A stretch of DNA of 33,730 nt from Bacteroidota bacterium. GTDB lineage: Bacteria > Bacteroidota > Bacteroidia > Bacteroidales > FEN-979. The notes beneath the pieces were generated by a model, which was not told the DNA's origin, ran no database searches, and worked only from the letters and a program-made list of their open reading frames with translations. This document shows positions 26,517 to 33,730 of the stretch, one piece after another. Each line of letters begins with the position of its first letter. Positions within the stretch are counted from its first letter, which is position 1. The stretch spans positions 1-33,730 of the forward strand of contig JAUZOW010000007.1 in NCBI GenBank assembly GCA_030706225.1. The letters are read 5' to 3'. The position numbers were made by a program, and so were the translations under genes.

Positions 26517-27806
26517 ATGAATCCTTTATCCATTGCATTTCATCACCTGGGCTGCAAAGTAAATTTTGCCGAGTCCTCTTTCCTTTCCCGGCAATTTCGA
26601 CAGAACGGATATGACATCAAGGGGTTCCATGAAATTGCAGATATCTATGTAATCAGCACCTGTGTGGTGACGGCTGTTGCTGAAAAAAAATGCAGAGCTG
26701 CCATCCGGCAAGCTCATAAGCTGAATCCGGATGCCAGAATTGCCGTCATTGGTTGTTTCCCCGAATTAAAACCTAAGGAAATCTCCGGAATGGATGGGGT
26801 TTGCCTGGTACTTGGACATACAGCCAAATTCAATCTTTTCAACGAAATAGAAAAGATCGTTCACCCCTCCGCTGAAAAAAAGGAAGATCCTCCTTTTGAA
26901 AAAAATGATTTTATAGGATCCTGGTCAATGGGCGACCGAACCCGTTCTTTCCTGAAAATCCAGGATGGTTGCGATTATTATTGCTCCTATTGTGCTATTC
27001 CGATGGCAAGAGGCCACAGCCGGAGCGATACGATTGCAAACGTCGTCAAAAACGCGAAAGAGATTGCATCTCTCGGGATTCATGAGATTGTTCTGACCGG
27101 AGTGAACATCGGGGATTTCGGGAAACACAACGGACAAACACTTCAGGAATTGATTGAAGCCCTGGATAATACAGATGAGCTTCCCAGGATAAGGATCTCT
27201 TCCATAGAGCCCGACCTCCTGACGGATCCCATTATTGAAAGAATAGCCGTTTCCCCCCATTTTATGCCGCATTTCCATATTCCCCTTCAGGCAGGATGCG
27301 ACAATATCCTGAGAGCCATGAAAAGGAGATATGATACCGGATTGTACCGCTCACGGATCGAAAAGATCCGTGCATTGCTTCCTTTAGCCTGCATCGCTGC
27401 CGATGTAATCACAGGATTTCCGGGTGAAACAGATGAAGATTTCAAAGACGAAGTGGATTTCCTCAAATCCATTGATCTCTCCTATATGCATGTGTTCAGC
27501 TATTCCCGGAGAGAAAATACACTGGCCTCAAGGATGAATGAATTTTTCGTAAATGATAAGGTAAAAAAAGACCGGAGCGACATTCTTCATCAATTGTCAA
27601 ACCAGAAAAAGCTTGATTTTTACCTTAGAAATAAAGGCACATGTTCCAGGGTCCTTTTTGAATCCGATAATTCCGATGGTTTTATCCACGGGTTTACTGA
27701 GAATTATGTCAAAGTCAAAACGAAATTTGACCCCGGCCTGGTTAACCAGATAAAGGAAGTCAGACTAGAAACTATTGCTGACGATAATGTTTTTGAAATT
27801 AAATAA
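26517..27806 (+). CDS. mtaB: tRNA t6A37 methylthiotransferase MtaB
   Basis: Radical-SAM enzyme that adds a methylthio group to t6A37 of tRNAs reading ANN codons. The protein is 429 residues from the ATG at 26517. The N-terminal UPF0004 domain has its three cluster-binding cysteines in HLGCKVNFAES, STCVVTAVAEKKC and IGCFPELKP. The radical SAM motif C-X3-C-X2-C is at Cys152, 156 and 159 (CDYYCSYC). The MtaB-type arrangement (short spacing, VTAVAEKKCR) separates it from MiaB and RimO. A C-terminal TRAM-like domain follows (about 370-429). An in-frame GTG at 26502 overlaps the promoter element and was rejected. It is first in a plus-strand series with lgt, the IMPase gene and the macro gene. Confidence 0.92.
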   Translation: MNPLSIAFHHLGCKVNFAESSFLSRQFRQNGYDIKGFHEIADIYVISTCVVTAVAEKKCRAAIRQAHKLNPDARIAVIGCFPELKPKEISGMDGVCLVLGHTAKFNLFNEIEKIVHPSAEKKEDPPFEKNDFIGSWSMGDRTRSFLKIQDGCDYYCSYCAIPMARGHSRSDTIANVVKNAKEIASLGIHEIVLTGVNIGDFGKHNGQTLQELIEALDNTDELPRIRISSIEPDLLTDPIIERIAVSPHFMPHFHIPLQAGCDNILRAMKRRYDTGLYRSRIEKIRALLPLACIAADVITGFPGETDEDFKDEVDFLKSIDLSYMHVFSYSRRENTLASRMNEFFVNDKVKKDRSDILHQLSNQKKLDFYLRNKGTCSRVLFESDNSDGFIHGFTENYVKVKTKFDPGLVNQIKEVRLETIADDNVFEIK

Positions 27807-27852
27807 ATCGTAATTTTAATCGAATCCCGGTTCAATTCATAATTCGAAGCCA

Positions 27853-29022
27853 ATGTTTCCACGGATAAGCGACCTGATCAACTACATCTTCGGAACAACT
27901 ATCAATATTCCGATACAGTCATATGGTTTCATGATGGCTGTTGCCTTTGTGATCGGAGGCTATACCATTTACCTTGAGCTTAAACGGAAAGAAAAGGAAG
28001 GCATTCTTCCTGTCCGGCAAAAGAAAGTTTTGACCGGAGCTCCAGCTTCTTTCCAGGAAATTTTTTATTCAGCCATTTTCGGATTCATCCTGGGCTGGAA
28101 AGGAATCGGACTGATCGCGGATTATTCAAATTTCTCGAACAATCCCCAGGAATGGATTTTATCGGGGAAAGGCAGTCTGCTTGTAGGTTTTCTTGGAGCA
28201 GCTGTTTTTGGATTTTATTCATATTATACCAAACAGAAGAAACAAAAGAAAGAACCGGAATGGGTTGAGGTAACAGTTCATCCCTATCAGCTTACCCTTT
28301 CGATATTGCTGATTGCTGCGGTCTTTGGCATCATTGGTTCCAAGCTGTTTGATGTTGCTGAGCATCTCACAGATCTGGCACAGGATCCGATCGGAACCTT
28401 GTTTTCTTTTGCAGGATTGTCGTTCTACGGGGGATTGATTGTAGCTACCTTTGCTGTAGTCTGGTATGCTTCAAAACACAATATCCGTTTTCCTCATATT
28501 GCCGATGTAGCCGCTCCCGGACTTATCCTGGCTTACGGTATCGGAAGGATTGGCTGTCAACTTTCCGGTGACGGGTGCTGGGGAGTCATCAATAACAATC
28601 CCAAACCCGGATGGATGAGCTTTCTTCCCGATTGGCTCTGGTCATTCAATTATCCGCATAATGTCATTGATGAAGGTATTGCCATTCCCGGTTGTACAGG
28701 CCCGCATTGCAGTATCCTTCCAAACCCGGTATTCCCTACCCCACTCTATGAAACGCTTATATGTCTTGGCATCTTCGTAATCCTTTGGCTTATCAGAAAG
28801 CATCTGAAAACTCCCGGATTTCTTTTTTCCATCTATTTGATTATGAATGCAACAGAACGCTTTCTGATCGAAACAATCCGTGTTAACAAAGAATATAATA
28901 TTCTTGGCATTCATTTAACACAAGCTCAATGCATTGCGATATTCCTGGCTATTCTGGGAATCAGTGGATTTTTCTTTTTCACATGGTTGGATAAAAAATA
29001 CAGGGTAAAATCAGCAACATAA
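27853..29022 (+). CDS. lgt: Prolipoprotein diacylglyceryl transferase
   Basis: Attaches diacylglycerol to the lipobox Cys of prelipoproteins at the inner membrane. At 389 residues it is longer than E. coli Lgt (291), as usual in Bacteroidetes, because of inserts: a cytoplasmic Lys/Glu-rich loop near residues 45-60 and a segment around 255-295 between spans. Core signatures are IPIQSYGFMMAVAFVIGG at the N-terminus, SFYGGLIVA near 195 and the family motif YGIGRIGCQLSGDGCWG (about 225-241), followed by PTPLYE and the C-terminal RFLIETIRVNKEY. It is followed five bases later by the IMPase gene. It would process the GIN lipoprotein in this window. Confidence 0.95.
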   Translation: MFPRISDLINYIFGTTINIPIQSYGFMMAVAFVIGGYTIYLELKRKEKEGILPVRQKKVLTGAPASFQEIFYSAIFGFILGWKGIGLIADYSNFSNNPQEWILSGKGSLLVGFLGAAVFGFYSYYTKQKKQKKEPEWVEVTVHPYQLTLSILLIAAVFGIIGSKLFDVAEHLTDLAQDPIGTLFSFAGLSFYGGLIVATFAVVWYASKHNIRFPHIADVAAPGLILAYGIGRIGCQLSGDGCWGVINNNPKPGWMSFLPDWLWSFNYPHNVIDEGIAIPGCTGPHCSILPNPVFPTPLYETLICLGIFVILWLIRKHLKTPGFLFSIYLIMNATERFLIETIRVNKEYNILGIHLTQAQCIAIFLAILGISGFFFFTWLDKKYRVKSAT

Positions 29023-29027
29023 CTATT

Positions 29028-29816
29028 ATGGATCTGGAAAAAATTTGTACGGATGTTCGCCGGTTGACGACAGAAACAGCTGGATTTATCCAGCAGGAGC
29101 TGAATAAACTCAAAGTTTCCGATATTGAGGTAAAAAGTGAGAATAATTTTGTCACTTATGTAGATAAAACTTCCGAAACAAGATTGATGGAGGGGCTATC
29201 AAAGATACTTCCCGGATCAGGTTTTATTGCCGAAGAAAGTCCGGATCTTCAGAGGAAAGAGTTGACCTGGGTTATTGACCCTCTCGACGGAACGACCAAT
29301 TTCATTCACCATATTCCCATGTACTGCATCAGCATTGCACTCATGGAGGGAAATGATATCCGACTCGGGGTTGTACATGAATTAAACCGTGATGAATGTT
29401 TCTATACCTGGAAAGATGCCCCCTCCTTCCTGAACGGCAGACAGATCCGGGTTTCAGATACCCATTTATTAAAAGACAGTCTTCTGGCGACGGGTTTCCC
29501 ATACTATGATTTCAACAGGCTGGATGCCTATATGCATCTTTTCCGTTATTTCATGAAACATACCCAGGGAGTGAGGAGAATCGGTTCTGCAGCTGCCGAC
29601 CTGGCATATGTTGCTTGTGGAAGATTTGATGGATTTTATGAATACGGTTTGAGTCCCTGGGATGTTGCCGGCGGAATCATTCTTATCCGGAATGCCGGAG
29701 GAAAAGTTTTTGATTTTAAAAGAGGCGATAATTATATTTTTGGGAAAGAGATCATTGCAACAAACGGTCTGATCCCGGATGAATTTCTGGAAACTTTTGA
29801 AAAAAACTTCTTATGA
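29028..29816 (+). CDS. Inositol-monophosphatase-family phosphatase
   Basis: A 262-residue lithium-sensitive-type phosphatase. The metal site shows FIAEES (about 66-71) and [17 protein letters not shown] (about 84-100), in which Asp, Asp and Thr bind magnesium and substrate, and the late motif [17 protein letters not shown] (about 206-222). SuhB-like enzymes hydrolyse myo-inositol-1-phosphate and related sugar phosphates; other members act on 3'-phosphoadenosine phosphate (CysQ) or fructose bisphosphate. The sequence fits the SuhB/IMPase group best; the true substrate is open. Its TGA overlaps the ATG of the macro-domain gene (ATGA), so the two are translationally coupled. Confidence 0.9.
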   Translation: MDLEKICTDVRRLTTETAGFIQQELNKLKVSDIEVKSENNFVTYVDKTSETRLMEGLSKILPGSGFIAEESPDLQRKELTWVIDPLDGTTNFIHHIPMYCISIALMEGNDIRLGVVHELNRDECFYTWKDAPSFLNGRQIRVSDTHLLKDSLLATGFPYYDFNRLDAYMHLFRYFMKHTQGVRRIGSAAADLAYVACGRFDGFYEYGLSPWDVAGGIILIRNAGGKVFDFKRGDNYIFGKEIIATNGLIPDEFLETFEKNFL

Positions 29817-30322
29817 CACCTCGTATAGAACTTCTTCAGGGAGATATTACCCTTTTAAAAGTTGATGCTGTTGTCAATGCTGCCAATAAATCACTTCTCG
29901 GAGGAGGAGGCGTTGACGGAGCTATTCACCGTGCTGCAGGCCCCGGCTTACTTGAAGTTTGCCGGCTCCTGGATGGCTGCCAGACCGGTGAAGCTAAAAT
30001 CACAAAAGGATTCAAGCTCCAGGCTGATTATGTTATTCATACAGTTGGTCCCGTCTGGCATGGTGGAAATAATGATGAGGAAAAGCTACTGGCAGGCTGC
30101 TACCGAAATTCTCTTCGCCTTGCCTCAGATTATAAATGTAAAACCGTTGCTTTCCCAAATATTAGCACAGGTATCTATCATTTTCCCAGGGAACTTGCAG
30201 CCAGGATCGCCATTATCGAAACCAGAAAATTCCTGGAGGAAAGTCAACTTCCTGAAAAGGTGATCTTTATTTGCTTTGAAAAGGAAAACCTGGATATATA
30301 CCGGCAAATACTGAATATGTAA
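29813..30322 (+). CDS. Macro-domain protein (O-acetyl-ADP-ribose deacetylase type)
   Basis: A 169-residue single macro domain of the MacroD/YmdB class. The N-terminus [39 protein letters not shown] contains the ADP-ribose-binding loop and the catalytic Asn/Asp; [13 protein letters not shown] is the second ligand loop. Such enzymes remove acetyl from O-acetyl-ADP-ribose or ADP-ribose from acidic residues. It overlaps the IMPase gene by four bases, so both are probably made together, perhaps in handling of nucleotide or sugar phosphates (inference). No DarT-type toxin is adjacent. About 115 bases without a gene follow, with one near-match promoter (TATTTTTA at 30412). Confidence 0.92.
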   Translation: MTPRIELLQGDITLLKVDAVVNAANKSLLGGGGVDGAIHRAAGPGLLEVCRLLDGCQTGEAKITKGFKLQADYVIHTVGPVWHGGNNDEEKLLAGCYRNSLRLASDYKCKTVAFPNISTGIYHFPRELAARIAIIETRKFLEESQLPEKVIFICFEKENLDIYRQILNM

Positions 30323-30437
30323 CATTCACGACATTACCCTTCACAAAAAAAGATATATCTGTATTTTCAAGGGTTTCATCGATTTTATTCCATTTATTAA
30401 TCTGGAACTTCTATTTTTAGCTAATGAATTTCTTCAT

Positions 30438-32906
30438 ATGAAAAAGTGGGTTATTCTAGTTATATTTATTCTCTCTGCCCCATTTTTTTGCCTTTCTCAG
30501 GAACAAAAGAAGAAAATTCAAGCTATCCAGGTAAGTTCTCCTCCAAAGATTGATGGAATTTTGAATGAAAAGGAGTGGCAGGAAGCACCACCGGCTACTG
30601 ATTTCATTCAGCGTATTCCCTATAACGGACAACCGTCGATGTACCGAACGGAAGTTCGCTTTTTATATGACAATACGGGTCTTTATGTCGGAGCAATGAT
30701 GTACGACCCTCATCCCGACAGCATCTCGACGCAGATGGGACTCAGAGACGTACAGATCCTGAATGCCGACTATTTTTTACTTCTATTGAGTCCTTTCAAT
30801 GATGGAATCAATGCTTTTTGTTTTCAGGTTTATTCTTCCGATATACAAGGAGATTTTAAACTACCGTCAACCCTTTCTACCGGAGAGGATGATTACACCT
30901 GGGATGCAGTATGGATAAGCAAAGCACGGAAAAACGAACAGGGGTGGGTTGTGGAAATGAAAATTCCGTATTCTGCCATCCGTTTTCCGAAATTACCGGT
31001 ACAGGATTGGACTATGAATATCCAGCGTGATATTCACAGATACAGAGAAGTCAGTACCTGGAATCTTATCGATTCAAAGGTCAGCGGATATGTTAACCAA
31101 TGTGGGATTTTGGAAGGATTTCACGATTTAAAACCTCCTTTGCGATTGTCGCTGACACCCTATGTTTCAGGCTATATGGAGAAAAATCCAGAAAATCCGG
31201 AATGGAAATTTCCTTACAATTTCGGAGCCGATCTGAAGTTGGGTCTCGACCAGAGTTTTACGCTTGACATGACCCTGATCCCCGATTTCGGACAGGTACC
31301 TTATGATGACAAAGTATACAACCTGACACCCTATGAGATCAGGTACGATGAGAAACGGCAATTCTTCACTGAAGGAACAGAGTTGTTCAACAAAGCGGGG
31401 ATTTTTTATTCAAGGCGAATCGGGGGAACCCCTAAAGAATATTCCACCGTTTCGGATTCCCTCCGGACAAATGAAAAGATAAAGGAAAATCCTTTAAATA
31501 CGAGGCTGATCAATGCCACCAAAATATCCGGTCGCACCGACAAAGGGCTTGGAATCGGATTCTTCAATGCAATGTCATCCAATACCTGGGCGACCATTGA
31601 AGATACCATAACCGGGAAAACCCGGAAATTCATGACACAGGGATTCACAAACTACAACATGTTTGTGCTTGACCAGGCGCTAAAGTATAATTCGTATATC
31701 GATTTTGACAATACCAATTATTACATAACAGGAAAAGGTTATTGCGCCAATGTAACCGGAACTGTATTCCGGTTTGCCAACCGGAAAAACACATATGCTT
31801 TTTCCGGTAATGCATTTGTCAGTCAGAAATATTACAGCCATACCTCACCCGACGTGGGCTATCACTATAATGTGGGTTACGGCAAGATCAGCGGAAATTT
31901 TCTTTTTCATGTGAATCAATGGCTGGAAACCGATAATTATGACCCAAATGACATGGGTTATAATGAAAGAAACAATATTTTCAGCAATGAAGTCTATTTT
32001 CAGTACAATATATACAAGCCATTTGGTAAATTCCTAAGCTGGTACAACTATTACGATTTTCAGTATAACACACTATATGACGATCTGAAATATACATCCT
32101 TCTATACAGGATATGAAACTCATCTCACGACGATGAAACATCTGGATTTCGGATTAACATCGGATGTTCTGCCTGTCCCCTATCATGATTATTTTGAGCC
32201 CAGAGTCAGTGGTCATATGTATATACAACCGGCATTATTCCGGAACCGTTTCTGGATCTCCACCGATTATAGAAAGCCATTGGCTTGGGATGCCTGGTTT
32301 AGCCAGGAACACCGTTCAGGAAAGAAAGCAGATGAATATCTCCTGGGAATCAGTCCGCGTGTCAGAATCAGCGACAGGTTCCTGGTTGTTTTTTCTGCAA
32401 CTTATGATTATTACCTGAATAATACCGGATATGTTCTGGATTCCGTCAACACCGGCAACCAAACCGTAATTCTGTTTGGAAGAAGAGATCTGCAGACCAT
32501 CACCAATGTGTTAACTGTCAACTATATGGTCGCACCTATGATGAGCCTGGATTTACGGTTACGCCATTACTGGATCACGGCTGATTACAAAGAATTCTAC
32601 CGGCTGGATAATGATGGTAGACTTGCAGTATCCCCATATTCAGGAAACCAGGACATAAATTATAACCTGTTCAATCTGGATCTCTCTTATACTTGGAATT
32701 TCGCTCCCGGGAGCCAGCTGAGTGTTGTCTGGAAAAATTCCGTAACCCATCAGACGGATATTGTCGAACGCAATTATTTTACGGATTTCAGGAATACGCT
32801 TGATTTTCCTGCGTCCAACAGCCTTTCGGTCCGTGTACTTTACTATCTGGATGCAAATTATCTGAAGACAAGAGGAACCGGCCAGGAAAGAAAAGAGAAA
32901 AGTTAG
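30438..32906 (+). CDS. DUF5916 outer-membrane protein with CBM9-like N-terminal domain
   Basis: An 822-residue exported protein. The signal peptide is about residues 1-20 (ending FFCLSQ). Residues about 28-215 form a CBM9-like beta-sandwich (PPKIDGILNEKEWQEA, then VRFLYDNTGLYVGAMMYD). The rest, beginning about 230 with LTPYVSGYMEKNP, is rich in alternating aromatic beta-strands (for example YYDFQYNTLYDDLKYTSF and YDYYLNNTGYVLDS), typical of a beta-barrel in the outer membrane. DYGQ-like PDFGQVPYD and RRIGGTP near residues 280-330 are conserved in DUF5916. Function is unknown; binding or uptake of a glycan-like ligand is inferred from the CBM9 fold. The C-terminus has no T9SS sorting signal. 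Confidence 0.85.
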   Translation: MKKWVILVIFILSAPFFCLSQEQKKKIQAIQVSSPPKIDGILNEKEWQEAPPATDFIQRIPYNGQPSMYRTEVRFLYDNTGLYVGAMMYDPHPDSISTQMGLRDVQILNADYFLLLLSPFNDGINAFCFQVYSSDIQGDFKLPSTLSTGEDDYTWDAVWISKARKNEQGWVVEMKIPYSAIRFPKLPVQDWTMNIQRDIHRYREVSTWNLIDSKVSGYVNQCGILEGFHDLKPPLRLSLTPYVSGYMEKNPENPEWKFPYNFGADLKLGLDQSFTLDMTLIPDFGQVPYDDKVYNLTPYEIRYDEKRQFFTEGTELFNKAGIFYSRRIGGTPKEYSTVSDSLRTNEKIKENPLNTRLINATKISGRTDKGLGIGFFNAMSSNTWATIEDTITGKTRKFMTQGFTNYNMFVLDQALKYNSYIDFDNTNYYITGKGYCANVTGTVFRFANRKNTYAFSGNAFVSQKYYSHTSPDVGYHYNVGYGKISGNFLFHVNQWLETDNYDPNDMGYNERNNIFSNEVYFQYNIYKPFGKFLSWYNYYDFQYNTLYDDLKYTSFYTGYETHLTTMKHLDFGLTSDVLPVPYHDYFEPRVSGHMYIQPALFRNRFWISTDYRKPLAWDAWFSQEHRSGKKADEYLLGISPRVRISDRFLVVFSATYDYYLNNTGYVLDSVNTGNQTVILFGRRDLQTITNVLTVNYMVAPMMSLDLRLRHYWITADYKEFYRLDNDGRLAVSPYSGNQDINYNLFNLDLSYTWNFAPGSQLSVVWKNSVTHQTDIVERNYFTDFRNTLDFPASNSLSVRVLYYLDANYLKTRGTGQERKEKS

Positions 32907-33041
32907 ACCTGACAGCCTAATCCTGAAGCTTAAATTTGTACCTTGCTGCCCTGAAAGCAATATGCTGTTCGATCCGCATAAGGAATGCATATCCCTTTTA
33001 TTTTATCTTTACATGGTTAATGAAGCAAATTTTCAGCCTTT

Positions 33042-33730
33042 ATGGATTATTCAACCCAATATACATATCTGAAAAAAGCCTTTTCTTCGGGGGAACCAAG
33101 GAATGACCTTGGAAACGAGGAAATACTGAAATTTGAATTCAATTCGGATTCTTACCCGATCCTTCCAGGAGTAGACCATTACCATTGTGTTCATCATAGT
33201 CTGGATATTGACATCGACAATACTTTCTTCAACGATATCGGCTCTATTGAAGAACCCATCCATGTTCTGGATATCAAGGTCGAAGAAAACCGGAAATTCG
33301 AATATTTCATTTTGAAACCCAAAGACGGGAAAAAAATTAAAAACATTACTTTTCTTGTCCATGGCTTTAATGAAAAAAACTGGGATAAGTACCTGCCATG
33401 GGGACAGGCAATCTGCGAAAGGACTCATAATGCTATCATTTTCTTCCCCATTGCCTTTCATATGCAACGTGCTCCTTTACAATGGAGTGACAAGAGGAAA
33501 ATGTTTGAACTGAGTGAAAAAAGAAAAGCCAAATACCCGGAAATCATTCACTCAACCCTTTCCAATGCAGCAATAAGCATGCGTCTGCATTATATGCCAC
33601 AAAGGTTTATCTGGTCAGGACTGCAAACGTACTACGATTTTATTCAGTTCCTGGAACAATGTAAATCCGGCAAACACGAAATGATTGATCCTGATTTCAA
33701 GTTCAATATTTTTGCGTATTCAATTGGTGG
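33042..33730 (+). CDS. Alpha/beta-hydrolase-fold protein, N-terminal part (cut by window edge)
   Basis: An open frame of 229 full codons from the ATG at 33042 to the window end, with no stop. It contains NITFLVHGFNEKNWDKYLPW (about residues 100-119), the HG oxyanion-type loop of alpha/beta hydrolases, then AIIFFPIAFHMQRAP, and it ends in FAYSIGG, which looks like the nucleophile elbow (G/A-x-S-x-G-G) with the Ser at about 227. The acid and His of the triad would lie beyond the edge. There is no signal peptide. It may belong to a Bacteroidetes-specific uncharacterised hydrolase family; substrate unknown. A TATCTTTA near-match promoter lies at 33004. The last codons are incomplete because of the edge. 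Confidence 0.8.
   Translation, partial: MDYSTQYTYLKKAFSSGEPRNDLGNEEILKFEFNSDSYPILPGVDHYHCVHHSLDIDIDNTFFNDIGSIEEPIHVLDIKVEENRKFEYFILKPKDGKKIKNITFLVHGFNEKNWDKYLPWGQAICERTHNAIIFFPIAFHMQRAPLQWSDKRKMFELSEKRKAKYPEIIHSTLSNAAISMRLHYMPQRFIWSGLQTYYDFIQFLEQCKSGKHEMIDPDFKFNIFAYSIG

Noticed and set aside
29813-30322. Macro-domain gene as a DarG-type antitoxin
   Set aside because: No DarT-like toxin gene is adjacent, the protein is a single MacroD-type domain without the DarG C-terminal region, and it is coupled to a phosphatase gene.
30318-30341. TGTAAC resembling the ECF-type box near the end of the macro gene
   Set aside because: The hexamer is formed by the last codon and stop of the gene, and no CGT/GTC-like -10 element occurs 16-17 bases downstream.

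Overview
The window reads as a chromosomal segment of a Bacteroidota (Bacteroidetes) bacterium, probably an environmental member of the Bacteroidales or a nearby order (lineage is inference). Signs are: a type B type-IX-secretion sorting domain (CHU_C) on an exported protein; a short primary sigma factor of 287 residues; a DUF5916 outer-membrane protein; GIN-domain (DUF2807) and DUF4097-like envelope proteins behind an ECF sigma factor; almost no Shine-Dalgarno sequences; and many upstream regions carrying the Bacteroidetes -7 promoter element TAnnTTTG. Base composition looks moderate (roughly 40% G+C by eye) and even. I see no insertion sequence, prophage, CRISPR array, tRNA or rRNA, so this is mostly core genome.

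Layout. 1-1297: recA (cut by the left edge) and nth, both minus, with a long hairpin between them. 1356-3689: a geranylgeranyl-reductase-type flavoprotein (+) converging on a T9SS-sorted Ig/SprB/PKD protein (-). 3936-6533: clpB, preceded by an inverted repeat and a true Shine-Dalgarno, followed by a degenerate AT-rich tandem repeat. 6633-8068: a MORN-repeat exported protein (-) diverging from recR (+, TTG start) over interleaved promoters. 8073-9703: glmM and an overlapping small ribbon-helix-helix-like protein (-). 9858-12821: TPR protein, a ComA/HSA32-family protein and aroE (+). 12825-13118: DUF4342 protein (-). 13293-15788: rpsO, terminator, pnp (+). 15866-20975: rpoD, rpe, a GT-C type membrane glycosyltransferase and ligA (+, tightly packed). 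21027-23987: a minus-strand four-gene unit of ECF sigma, membrane anti-sigma-like protein and two predicted beta-solenoid envelope proteins. 24078-25365: an EamA permease and an ACT-like small protein (+). 25371-26315: carbamate kinase (-). 26517-30322: mtaB, lgt, inositol-monophosphatase-family gene and a macro-domain gene (+). 30438-32906: DUF5916 protein (+). 33042-33730: start of an alpha/beta hydrolase (+), cut by the right edge.

How it fits together. Genome maintenance is well represented (recA, nth, recR, ligA), as are RNA/protein homeostasis (clpB, rpsO, pnp, rpoD, mtaB) and envelope building (glmM, lgt, GT-C enzyme, T9SS cargo, DUF5916). The most system-like locus is the ECF sigma/anti-sigma/solenoid unit: a predicted ECF-type promoter (TGTAAC-N17-GTCT) precedes the sigma gene, and a similar box (TGTAAC-N17-CGTA) lies in front of rpoD. 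A second item of interest is the small RHH-like protein translationally coupled to glmM, whose C-terminus carries a QLQLF peptide resembling the sliding-clamp binding motif. No stretch without a gene exceeds 300 bases; the longest gaps (394-634 and 3690-3935) both hold notable inverted repeats.
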